A DNA stretch of 62,076 nucleotides from Planctomycetota bacterium (lineage in GTDB: Bacteria; Planctomycetota; Planctomycetia; Pirellulales; Pirellulaceae). Position 1 is the first letter of the stretch. The number at the start of each line of letters is the position of its first letter. Both the position numbers and the translations under genes were made by a program. A model generated the notes under the pieces. That model did not search any database and was not told the origin of the DNA. It saw only the letters and a list, made by a program, of their open reading frames with translations. Below are positions 10,083 through 17,714 of the stretch, in pieces. The DNA lies in NCBI GenBank assembly GCA_963204965.1, contig CAUJKA010000332.1, positions 1-62,076 of the forward strand. Reading direction: 5' to 3'.

Positions 10083-11417
10083 ATGCGACGAATAACCCAC
10101 ACCGTTGCCGTTTTGTTTCTTGCTTTGTCTTCGCTAGTTCTACAGGCGAAGGCTATTGCCGAGCAATGGAGTGTCCCACTAGCTGGAAATTCCTTCAGAA
10201 CGCAACCATCGCCGGGTGGTCGTGGAGTCGAGCGTAATGGCAAATTGAAGCTGCAGAGTTCCCAAGAGGTTTACTCCGTCTATTTCCATGTCGATCGGCC
10301 AGTTGAATTGCGATTGAAGCTGGTTGGACGCATTGAGACGAGTAGCAACGTTCTGTGCTCAATAGATCAAGCCGAAAATCAAGCCGTCAAGTTTAGCTCC
10401 ACCATCGACGCGAAGAATATCGATCAAGGCTTTGCGTACACGGCTGCCAAAGCTGGTTATGTTCGTCTGGATTTGCAGGCGCAGTTAGGCGAAGGCAGCA
10501 AGGACGCGGTCGAGCTTAGTGAGATCCTGGTCGACAGCGAAAATAAGGATCTGAAGCTTGATTTTGTGAAGAACAACGACGGCAATATGTTCTATTGGGG
10601 ACGCCGTGGTCCAAGCGTGCATCTTTCTTACCAAGTCCCAAAAGATGTGAAGTTGCAATACGGCTACACAGAACTGACTGTCCCCGAAGGCGAGGACCCG
10701 ATCGGATCGTACTACATGGCCAACGGGTTTAGCGAAGGCTATTTTGGAATGCAGGTCAACAGTGCAAGCGAACGTCGTGTCCTGTTTTCAGTTTGGAGTC
10801 CCTTCAATACAGACAATCCCAAAGAGATTCCCGCTGACCAACAGATTGAACTGCTTGCCAAAGGCCCCAACACTCGAGTTGGACAGTTCGGCAATGAGGG
10901 CTCGGGCGGCCAGAGCTTTATGATCTATCCTTGGAAAAGTGGTCAGACCTATCGTTTCCTCACCGAAGTCAAGCCGATCGATGAGAACAACACGCAATAC
11001 ACCTGTTGGTTTGCCGCGAAGAATGAAGATTGGATTTTGGTCGCCAGCTTCCGGCGGCCGAAGACTAACACAAATCTGCGCGGCTTCCATTCGTTTCTGG
11101 AGAGCTTTGACCCCTCCCACGGTTACATCAGTCGGCGATGCTCGTTCGGAAACGTCTGGGTAGCTGACACCAGTGGAAAATGGCATGCCTGTGACAAGGC
11201 CAAGTTCAGCGTCGATCCTACAGGCGGCTCAAGACATCGTTTAGACTTTGAAGGCGGAGTCGATGGTAGCCAGTTTTTCCTTCACAACTGTGGATTCTTC
11301 AGCGGTGCGGTCAAAGCTGGTACGATGTTTCAATTGCCTGCGTTAGAAAGCGGTGCACCAGGAGCGACGCCGAGTACACCACCGGCGATTGACCTAAATT
11401 CGCTGCCAAGGAAATAG
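10083..11417 (+). CDS. Secreted DUF5077/DUF3472 domain protein
   Basis: 444 residues starting at ATG 10083 (a TTG precedes it directly). A signal peptide covers ~1-26, ending 'QAKAIA'. Residues ~28-160 resemble the DUF5077 beta-sandwich often paired with DUF3472. Residues ~190-420 show DUF3472 features such as 'GYTELTVPEGEDPIGSYYMA', 'YFGMQVNS', 'LFSVWSPF' and 'QFGNEGSGGQS'. The family is secreted and presumed to bind or act on carbohydrate; no catalytic residues are known, so function stays open. It is followed after 95 bp by another secreted protein on the same strand, but each has its own upstream space. Confidence 0.85.
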   Translation: MRRITHTVAVLFLALSSLVLQAKAIAEQWSVPLAGNSFRTQPSPGGRGVERNGKLKLQSSQEVYSVYFHVDRPVELRLKLVGRIETSSNVLCSIDQAENQAVKFSSTIDAKNIDQGFAYTAAKAGYVRLDLQAQLGEGSKDAVELSEILVDSENKDLKLDFVKNNDGNMFYWGRRGPSVHLSYQVPKDVKLQYGYTELTVPEGEDPIGSYYMANGFSEGYFGMQVNSASERRVLFSVWSPFNTDNPKEIPADQQIELLAKGPNTRVGQFGNEGSGGQSFMIYPWKSGQTYRFLTEVKPIDENNTQYTCWFAAKNEDWILVASFRRPKTNTNLRGFHSFLESFDPSHGYISRRCSFGNVWVADTSGKWHACDKAKFSVDPTGGSRHRLDFEGGVDGSQFFLHNCGFFSGAVKAGTMFQLPALESGAPGATPSTPPAIDLNSLPRK

Positions 11418-11512
11418 CCCAGCACTGCTCTTAGACTTGCTTACACGTAGAATGAGCTTACGCGCGGAGCTTTACTGAAATGGCTCGCCAATAATCCACG
11501 AAAGGGAGTTTC

Positions 11513-12445
11513 ATGCTACGTTACGTTACTGCTTTGTGTCTGTGGGCCTTTGTTTGTTTCGAGCTATCCGTCAACTCTTCCACTACGGCCAAAGCTCAAG
11601 AAACCCTTTTTGATTCCTTCACTTCGCAAGGCGTGACCCTAAGTAAGGGAACTCACACTGCTCTCGCGGCTCCTCTGCTAACCGGCAAGAATGCTGACGA
11701 GTCGAAACAACTACTGGAGAAGCTCAGCGAACGTAACGGCTGGGACCGTTTCTCTAGGAACTCACCTTCCGCCCCAGTGCATGTTGAATTGAAATATGTG
11801 CCAGAAGGCAAGGGGAGTGGAAGCGAAGATCGTCTTGGTCACAACATCTACAGTGCGTTTATTGCCTACGCGCCGATGACTTCGCTAAAGGACGAACAAC
11901 TAATGGCAAGCCTGTTTGGTTCAACCGCTGAGGACAAGGAGCAGATGGGTTTTAATCCCGAAAAGCTGTCGCCAGAGATCCTCAAGAAGGCAGGCATTGA
12001 AGCGGTGGATGCTAACACAAGCTACAGCACGTTGCGAATTCCCTTGATGAATCGCGTGGAGATTGAAGGGACGGCACGCATCGACAAGATTGAAAAGAAT
12101 GGTTCGATAGTGATTGCGTGGCAGTTGGATTCGCACTTTACTTTTGACAAGCCTGAGGATGCGCCGCCCGAGCTTGCGAAGTATGTGAATCGATACAAAA
12201 AGATTGATCGAGACGAACTTGGCAAGGTCACCGAAACGCCGCCAGTTAGCTATCTAGGTTGCGGTGGCTATCTTTCCGTTCAATCGACGGGGCTTGCCGA
12301 AAATCAATTGCTCATTGAATCCCGCTTTGCCATGTACGAGCCCAAAGTTTGGTTTGCAGGCAGCAACTTCTTGCGATCCAAGTTCCCTCCGGCTCTCCAA
12401 GAAAGCGCCCAGACGCTGCGAAGAAAGCTCAGCAGCGTAAAGTAA
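11513..12445 (+). CDS. Secreted protein of unknown function
   Basis: 310 residues with a signal peptide over ~1-28 (ending 'TAKAQ'). The ATG at 11513 is preceded by a good ribosome site, AAAGGGAG, a few bases upstream. I do not recognise a family. The mature part is a mixed alpha/beta protein with no cysteine-pair motif and no catalytic signature. It could be a periplasmic protein specific to Pirellulaceae. The neighbours on both sides are also exported proteins. Confidence 0.75.
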   Translation: MLRYVTALCLWAFVCFELSVNSSTTAKAQETLFDSFTSQGVTLSKGTHTALAAPLLTGKNADESKQLLEKLSERNGWDRFSRNSPSAPVHVELKYVPEGKGSGSEDRLGHNIYSAFIAYAPMTSLKDEQLMASLFGSTAEDKEQMGFNPEKLSPEILKKAGIEAVDANTSYSTLRIPLMNRVEIEGTARIDKIEKNGSIVIAWQLDSHFTFDKPEDAPPELAKYVNRYKKIDRDELGKVTETPPVSYLGCGGYLSVQSTGLAENQLLIESRFAMYEPKVWFAGSNFLRSKFPPALQESAQTLRRKLSSVK

Positions 12446-12564
12446 CGCCCGCATTGAAAACTAGTCGCCGATATCCCAGCGGGACGGTTCGAAAATATTG
12501 CGGTATTTACTAAGCCCAGTTATCCTGAAAGATGCTCATCGACAAATCTTATCAGGAAACTCCC

Positions 12565-13356
12565 ATGTCTCATTGGCTTAGTTTTCGACAGGCTGGTGGT
12601 ATTCTGGCTTTTAGTTGGCTAGTTGGTCTTTGCACACAAGTTACACGCGCTGATTTCTTAACCATTGCCAACGCAAGTTTTGAAGACACCAACGGCCAAA
12701 TCATTTCCAACGAATTCTCGTTTGGAACACCAACGGGCTGGCAAATCTACAATCCAAATAACAACGTAGCAAATTTGGGTGTTGGCCCAGACTACTGGCT
12801 GGGAACTCTGGACATCCATCCTCCCACAAACTTTTCCAACGATGCTCCCGATGGAGCACGTGTTGCAATTGCCTTTAATTTTCGGCGTACCGGAGGTGGC
12901 GGTGCTTATGGACTTGTTCAGACGTTGAACGATGTCTTAGAGGCTAATTCGTCTTACGCATTGCAGGTTGAGGTTGGCAACATCGCGTCTGGAAGAGCAT
13001 TAAATGGGCAAGACTTTTTGCTTGCCGGATTTCCTGGCTATCGAGTCGAACTACTTGCAGGCAGCACAGTCATCGCCTCAGATAACAATTCTCTGGCCGG
13101 CTCGATCCCAGAAGGCCAGTTCCGAACCAGCACAGTCAATTTTCAGGTCGGAGCTTCGCATGCACTGCTGGGGCAAGCCCTAGGAATCCGCTTGATTAAT
13201 TTGAATGTGGTTGATTCTTCGTCGCCTGATTCCGATTTGGAGGTGGATTTCGACTTTGTGCGACTCAACCGAATCACAGCGGTTCCTGAGTGCTCATCGA
13301 TCGTGATGGTCTCGTTGGCGCTGCCGATTCTTTTCGGTCGGCGCAGAGGTCAGTGA
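12565..13356 (+). CDS. PEP-CTERM-sorted extracellular protein
   Basis: 263 residues. The start at 12565 is preferred over an ATG at 12532 because AGGA lies 8 bases before it and the signal peptide then begins at residue 1 (hydrophobic ~11-26, ending 'TRA'). The C-terminus has the sorting-signal layout: 'VPECSS', a hydrophobic helix 'IVMVSLALPILF', then an arginine-rich tail 'GRRRGQ'. The usual proline after E is Cys here. The middle is a beta-rich domain opening 'FLTIANASFEDTNG', like other PEP-CTERM proteins with jelly-roll domains. Such proteins are expected to be processed by an exosortase and released to or anchored at the cell surface. A terminator follows directly. Confidence 0.82.
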   Translation: MSHWLSFRQAGGILAFSWLVGLCTQVTRADFLTIANASFEDTNGQIISNEFSFGTPTGWQIYNPNNNVANLGVGPDYWLGTLDIHPPTNFSNDAPDGARVAIAFNFRRTGGGGAYGLVQTLNDVLEANSSYALQVEVGNIASGRALNGQDFLLAGFPGYRVELLAGSTVIASDNNSLAGSIPEGQFRTSTVNFQVGASHALLGQALGIRLINLNVVDSSSPDSDLEVDFDFVRLNRITAVPECSSIVMVSLALPILFGRRRGQ

Positions 13357-13374
13357 ACGGCAATGTTCGAAACG

Positions 13375-13404
13375 AAAAAAGCTCAGCAACATGCTGAGCT
13401 TTTT
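13375..13404. terminator. Bidirectional intrinsic terminator
   Basis: Ten-bp perfect stem AAGCTCAGCA / TGCTGAGCTT (13379-13388 and 13392-13401) with a 3-base loop, an A-run before and a T-run after. It lies between convergent genes and can end transcripts from both the PEP-CTERM gene and rplU. Confidence 0.85.
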
Positions 13405-13439
13405 CACCTATCGTTTGCGCTTCTTGACCTCAAAGCGAT

Positions 13440-13754
13440 CTAGCCGGTGATTTCGGCAATCTCAACCCGAGTGTACTGTTGTCGGTGACCGGTTCGTCGC
13501 TTGAAGTTCTTGCGTCGACGGAACTTCTGAATGAAGATCTTTTCGCCCTTTTCGGTTCCAAGGACCTTGGCTGTAACCTTGGCACCTTGAATCTCAGGAG
13601 TACCCAAACGCAGTCCTTCATCGCCTCCAATGGCTAGAACCTTGGAGAATTCGAAGCTGTCGCCAGCATTCAACTCTCTACGAAGGTCGATATCGATGCG
13701 CTGTCCTGCTTGAACTTTTAATTGACGTCCACCGTCAACAACGATTGCGTACAT
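13440..13754 (-). CDS. rplU: 50S ribosomal protein L21
   Basis: 104 residues, normal length for bL21. Recognised by 'MYAIVVDGGRQLKVQAGQ' at the start, 'LNAGDSFEFSKVLAIGG' in the middle and the basic 'IFIQKFRRRKNFKRRTGHRQ' near the end, with a terminal 'TRVEIAEI'. It is a 23S rRNA-binding subunit of the large ribosomal subunit. In most bacteria rplU is followed directly by rpmA (L27); here the gene ends at a terminator and the next gene is convergent, so L27 must be encoded elsewhere. Confidence 0.97.
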   Translation of the reverse strand: MYAIVVDGGRQLKVQAGQRIDIDLRRELNAGDSFEFSKVLAIGGDEGLRLGTPEIQGAKVTAKVLGTEKGEKIFIQKFRRRKNFKRRTGHRQQYTRVEIAEITG

Positions 13755-13990
13755 GGGATTATCTCAACTCACGAAATCCATACTGGCACACCCCTACAAT
13801 GTGGCAGAATCAGTCGCTAACTGGTCCGCTCGGGGCTATAAGAGGCGAGATTTTAGTAGAACATGGTGAGCTCGTCGAGGCCCAATTCACTAAGTTTTTG
13901 GCTACTCGTCCGATATTCACAGGTCCTTTTTTGCGACTGCCACGGTTAGCACTATCGTCAAAATCGGCTTCGGTGGTTACTATTAGGCCC

Positions 13991-14056
13991 ATGAACACAA
14001 CAAAAGTTGCTCCCATTATTGGAATTAGCATTATCATCCGCCACGGGGCGAGGTGA
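13991..14056 (+). CDS. Isoleucine-rich leader peptide upstream of cimA
   Basis: A 21-codon frame, ATG 13991 to TGA 14054-14056. Codons 9-16 encode 'PIIGISIII' (with codon 8 Pro), i.e. six Ile codons (ATT x4, ATC x2) in eight positions. It lies 250 bp upstream of the cimA start and just before a strong intrinsic terminator. This is the arrangement of a leader peptide whose translation senses charged tRNA-Ile. No Shine-Dalgarno is visible. A possible -10 box TACTAT at 13978-13983 would place the transcript start at about the ATG, so leaderless translation is possible. The peptide itself is not expected to have a function. Confidence 0.65.
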   Translation: MNTTKVAPIIGISIIIRHGAR

Positions 14057-14119
14057 TCGGAGCAACTTTTACGAAGCTACGAACACCCTGGAGTGCCCCG
14101 AGTACTCCAGGGTTTTTTT
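14002..14119 (+). promoter_or_regulatory. Putative transcription attenuator of cimA
   Basis: Strand 1 AAAAGTTGCTCC (14002-14013, inside leader codons 4-8) is perfectly complementary to strand 2 GGAGCAACTTTT (14059-14070, just after the leader stop); the Ile codons lie between them. The terminator follows at 14085-14119. CGGGGC (14044-14049) could also pair with GCCCCG (14095-14100) in the terminator loop. A ribosome finishing the leader would cover strand 2 and leave the terminator free; one stalled at Ile codons would cover strand 1. The exact antiterminator pairing is not resolved by eye. Expected effect: cimA expression rises when isoleucine is scarce. Confidence 0.6.
14085..14119 (+). terminator. 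Intrinsic terminator of the cimA leader
   Basis: Perfect 10-bp stem ACCCTGGAGT / ACTCCAGGGT (14085-14094 and 14104-14113) with a 9-base loop, followed by a run of T to 14119. It sits in front of cimA rather than after a gene. Confidence 0.85.
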
Positions 14120-14303
14120 GTTTCATGGCCGAAAATAGTTGTTTGGATTTTAGCACTTTGGGGATCAGTTTCGATTGAAAACGGTAGGTTTGGGGTACCC
14201 GGTAGGTTCACGCCCCCGTTTTCTCACGAAGCTGGATTATTTGTCTTCCCAAGTTGTTAGCTCCAAAGTTAGCAAGGTTTTAGTCAAATTGGAAAGAGGA
14301 CCA

Positions 14304-15887
14304 ATGAGTCGATCAATCGCCATTTACGACACCACTTTACGCGATGGAACGCAGGGCGAAGGCGTGAGCTTTTCTCTGCAAGACAAACTCAACATTTGCG
14401 AGCGATTGGCGGAGATTGGCATCGACTACATTGAAGGCGGTTACCCTCTTTCCAACGAAAAGGACGTCGCGTTCTTCCAAAAAGTCCGCGAGCTGAACCT
14501 CGGTTCTAGCCTAGTTTCTGCGTTTGGAATGACGCGCCGGCGCGGGATCAAAGCTGAAGCCGATCCCGGTATGAAGGCCATGCAATCAGCTCAGACGCCC
14601 GCCTACACGATCGTTGGTAAGACGTGGGACTTCCAAGTCACCGACGTATTGGGTGTCGGCCTGGATGAGAACTTGGCGATGATCGGAGAGAGCATCGAAT
14701 TCCTTGGTCGAAACGCTGAGATGCTTTACGACGCCGAACACTTCTTCGACGGATACAAAGCGAATCCCAAATACGCCCTGGACACGCTTCGCGCGGCTGC
14801 AAGTGCTGGAGCAAAATGGCTTGTCTTGTGCGATACCAACGGCGGAAGTTTGCCCGACGAGATCTCTAGCATCGTTAAGATCGTTGCTGAAGGAATGGCC
14901 AGTTACGATGTTCAGCTTGCGATTCACTGCCACAACGACGGTGACTTAGCAACCGCAAACTCGTTGGCAGCCATCGACGCTGGTTGCAATCAAGTGCAAG
15001 GCACGATCAATGGTATCGGCGAACGTTGTGGAAACGTGGACTTGATCGCTGTGATGGCGAACTTGGCTTTTAAGAAGCAAGGCTTCACGGTTTGTGGCGG
15101 TAAGTCGTTGGAACATCTGACCGAGCTCTCGCGGTACGTCTACGAAACCGCGAATCTTCAGCTTCGCAATAGCCAACCCTTCGTTGGCCAAAGCGCCTTT
15201 GCACATAAAGGCGGCATGCACGTTCACGCTATCGCTAAATCGACTCGGTCCTACGAACATATGGACCCGAGCCTAGTTGGTAACGAACGACGAATCTTGG
15301 TCAGCGAGCTCTCGGGGCGATCGAACATTATCGCGTTGACCACTAAGCACAACATCGATTCCGATCGACAATTGATGGATGCAATCTTGGCTGAAGTTGT
15401 TCGCCAAGAGAATCGCGGTTACCAATACGAATCCGCGGAAGCTTCGTTTGACTTGCTGGTTCAACGCGCAGCCAAGAAATTCAAGTCGCACTTTGAAACG
15501 GTCAAGTATCGCGTTGTCGCCGGAGATCGCGACGCGGCTCGAAGTTGTCCCTTCGCCGAAGCGATCATCAAGCTGCGAGTCGGCGATATAGAGAGGTTTG
15601 AAGCAGCCGAGGGGCACGGCCCAGTCAACGCACTCGACGCAGCACTGCGGAAGTGCTTGGATGGCATCTACCCAGCCCTCGATAAGATGTATCTGTTGGA
15701 TTACAAGGTCCGCGTCGTCAACAGCGAAGCCGGTACGGCTGCAAGAATTCGCGTGAACATCGATAGCTCCGATGGCGAGAACGTCTGGGGCACAATTGGA
15801 GTCAGCGAAAACCTGATCGAAGCCAGTTGGTTAGCACTCATCGACGCAGTGGAGTACAAGCTTGCACTGTCCGAGGGTTCGATCTGA
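14304..15887 (+). CDS. cimA: Citramalate synthase
   Basis: 527 residues from ATG 14304, which has GGAAAGAGGA just upstream; the frame is open further upstream but lacks such a site. The N-terminal HMGL-like TIM barrel opens 'YDTTLRDGTQGEG' (Arg13/Asp14, metal and substrate). The metal-binding 'HCHNDGDLATANSLAA' and the 'NGIGERCGN' motif follow. The C-terminal ~150 residues form the LeuA-type dimer/allosteric domain. The length and the 'TLRDGTQGEG' form fit the long citramalate synthase type rather than 2-isopropylmalate synthase. It condenses acetyl-CoA and pyruvate to (R)-citramalate, the first step of the threonine-independent isoleucine route. The upstream attenuator and nearby ilvB support the role. 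Confidence 0.9.
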   Translation: MSRSIAIYDTTLRDGTQGEGVSFSLQDKLNICERLAEIGIDYIEGGYPLSNEKDVAFFQKVRELNLGSSLVSAFGMTRRRGIKAEADPGMKAMQSAQTPAYTIVGKTWDFQVTDVLGVGLDENLAMIGESIEFLGRNAEMLYDAEHFFDGYKANPKYALDTLRAAASAGAKWLVLCDTNGGSLPDEISSIVKIVAEGMASYDVQLAIHCHNDGDLATANSLAAIDAGCNQVQGTINGIGERCGNVDLIAVMANLAFKKQGFTVCGGKSLEHLTELSRYVYETANLQLRNSQPFVGQSAFAHKGGMHVHAIAKSTRSYEHMDPSLVGNERRILVSELSGRSNIIALTTKHNIDSDRQLMDAILAEVVRQENRGYQYESAEASFDLLVQRAAKKFKSHFETVKYRVVAGDRDAARSCPFAEAIIKLRVGDIERFEAAEGHGPVNALDAALRKCLDGIYPALDKMYLLDYKVRVVNSEAGTAARIRVNIDSSDGENVWGTIGVSENLIEASWLALIDAVEYKLALSEGSI

Positions 15888-15891
15888 GGTA

Positions 15892-15916
15892 GGTCAAACT
15901 CCTGCCGGGTTTGACC
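15892..15916. terminator. Possible terminator hairpin after cimA
   Basis: Stem GGTCAAAC / GTTTGACC (15892-15899 and 15909-15916), loop of 9. There is no U-run, so termination is uncertain. It lies 5 bases after the cimA stop in a convergent spacer. Confidence 0.35.
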
Positions 15917-16040
15917 ACGTTTGACTGCGATGTGTCAAAACGCCTGATCCGGATTGCTTTCTTCGATCGAAGGCTTCATGCCCCGCAATGATTGAATGTT
16001 CTTGGAAAGTCCAACGCGGCTCTTTCCGGCAGATAAGAGC

Positions 16041-17036
16041 CTACCTCAAGCACGAATCGACGGCGGCGATCAACGTAAAACCAAAACTGATGATGGCGTT
16101 GAGCGTAAAGAATGCCTCGTTGACTCGGCTTAAGTCCTTCGGATTGACGATCCAATGTTGCCGTATCAAAAGAACTGCGACGGCAAATAGACCGATGTAG
16201 TAGATCGCACCCAAGTTCAGTTCGGGCTGCATCGTTGGAATAGCTGCTAACACGAGCCACATTGCCAAGTGAAGGGCCGCTGCTAAACGCAATGCACCCG
16301 GCACGCCAAGTCTCGCAGGAATGCTACGCAGTTTCGCTTCGCGATCAAAGTCAGCATCTTGGCACGCATAGATAATGTCAAAGCCCGACACCCAACACGC
16401 AATGGCGATGGCCAGCCACACCGAAGGCATCAGTTCAGCCAAGTTAGCTTGCAGGAACTCGCCGCGAATCGCAATCCACGTACAAATCGGCGACATGGCG
16501 AGTGCGACGCCTAGCCACACATGCGCTGCCGACGTGAATCGCTTAGCCAAGCTGTAACCGCAAAGCCAAGCCAAGACAGGTATCGACAACAGCGCTGGCA
16601 AGCGATTGGGAAGGAATAGCAGAGTCCCCAAAACGAAGACAATGCAACTCGCCGTGAAGAACAACCATACCTGAGTTCGACTTAAGAGGCCTGCTGGAAT
16701 GTGTCGTCCAGCCGTTCTGGGATTTGCTGCATCGAACTTTGCATCGACCAAACGATTGAAGGCCATTGCTGCCGATCGAGCGGCCACCATACAGATTAGA
16801 ATTCCCAACAACTGGATCGCGATCGTCGCTCCGTCAGTCTGAAAATACAGCGGTAGCGGGATATTCCTCTCAGCCGCCTCGGGTGAAGGTGTCGCAAACG
16901 CCCAAACCGATGCCAACGCGGCAAAGGGCAACGCGAATACGGTGTGGCTGAAGCGAATCAGTCCGAGAAAGTGTGTTAGGGTCGCGTTGATTATGTCTCT
17001 CCGAACAAGCGGCTTAGCGTCTAGCTTCGTAGCCAT
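16041..17036 (-). CDS. UbiA-family prenyltransferase (4-hydroxybenzoate polyprenyltransferase-like)
   Basis: 331 residues from ATG 17036 (upstream extension begins only at a GTG). It is an integral membrane protein with about eight to nine helices. Both Asp-rich motifs of the UbiA superfamily are present: 'NRLVDAKFDAANPRTAGR' and 'YACQDADFDREAKLRSIPARLG', which bind the prenyl diphosphate through Mg2+. The motifs resemble UbiA/MqnP, which prenylate an aromatic acid in quinone synthesis. A menaquinone (futalosine route) role is likely for a planctomycete but is inferred, since no other quinone gene is adjacent. It is convergent with cimA and divergent from ilvB. Confidence 0.85.
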   Translation of the reverse strand: MATKLDAKPLVRRDIINATLTHFLGLIRFSHTVFALPFAALASVWAFATPSPEAAERNIPLPLYFQTDGATIAIQLLGILICMVAARSAAMAFNRLVDAKFDAANPRTAGRHIPAGLLSRTQVWLFFTASCIVFVLGTLLFLPNRLPALLSIPVLAWLCGYSLAKRFTSAAHVWLGVALAMSPICTWIAIRGEFLQANLAELMPSVWLAIAIACWVSGFDIIYACQDADFDREAKLRSIPARLGVPGALRLAAALHLAMWLVLAAIPTMQPELNLGAIYYIGLFAVAVLLIRQHWIVNPKDLSRVNEAFFTLNAIISFGFTLIAAVDSCLR

Positions 17037-17714
17037 CGAACATCGTTCATGAGGTTCGAACCGCAAACCCTGCACGTTCTACACAACTATGCTGCTTCGT
17101 CCAGAACGATCGACGAAAGACTGCCAAAAGTGCCCTAAATTCAAGGAATCGGATATTTTTTTTGGAAACTTCTTAGGTCGGATTTTGATGGGAAGGCAAA
17201 TGCTCGCGCGCCCGTGAATGTCGGTGTCGCCTGGGGTTTACAGGGAGTATGAGTTTGCGGAATAGCCCAAGAATGCCCGCCTGCCAGACATAGTCGCCTT
17301 TTGCGGGCGTGGATTCTGTCGTTGCTCAGCCAGTTACTCACGTATGCGGTACGTGCTGCAAAATCCAGAGCCGCCAAGTCCGCCTAATCGTTACTGTTTA
17401 GCAAAATTCGATAGCTTTATCGTCAATTCGCTCAACGTTTTTCTCAAGTTCCAACCGACATTCATGAGCATGCGTCGGACCAACTAAGCGTTGAAACATA
17501 TGTTCCGATGACTTATCCTCATGAATTCGTTGCTTCTCGCCACGTGTACGGCTTCAAGTGTCCCTTGAAGGTGTGAACCCATAGGTTAGACCGATTGTCT
17601 TAGCCCCGCGCGAGATTGGCTATCGACCGGGAAAAGCTCCGGAATGGACGAGCCAATTGGACACAACGAGATCGAATGATTCAGGACTTTTAAATAGCAG
17701 AAAGGTGCGACGTG
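17037..17714. other. Long divergent spacer between ubiA-type gene and ilvB
   Basis: About 680 bp with no supportable gene. It must hold the promoters of both divergent genes. A small hairpin, CTTCAAG / CTTGAAG (17552-17558 and 17564-17570), overlaps the end of a 15-codon frame starting at 17521 that has three consecutive Leu codons, but no terminator follows. Confidence 0.5.

Noticed and set aside
10788..11186. 132-codon minus-strand frame inside the DUF3472 gene
   Set aside because: It is antisense to a clearly recognised domain and shows no family features of its own.
13745..13990. N-terminal extension of the Ile-rich leader to a ~100-residue protein
   Set aside because: The upstream part has no coding character or ribosome site, and the Ile codons and hairpins fit a short leader starting at 13991.
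17046..17065. GGTTCGAACC resembling a tRNA T-loop
   Set aside because: No acceptor stem or anticodon arm can be built around it; the sequence is the start region of the ubiA-type gene.
17521..17568. 15-codon frame with three consecutive Leu codons and an overlapping hairpin upstream of ilvB, as a second attenuator leader
   Set aside because: Only three control codons, no terminator hairpin with a T-run follows, and 147 bp of unstructured sequence separate it from ilvB.
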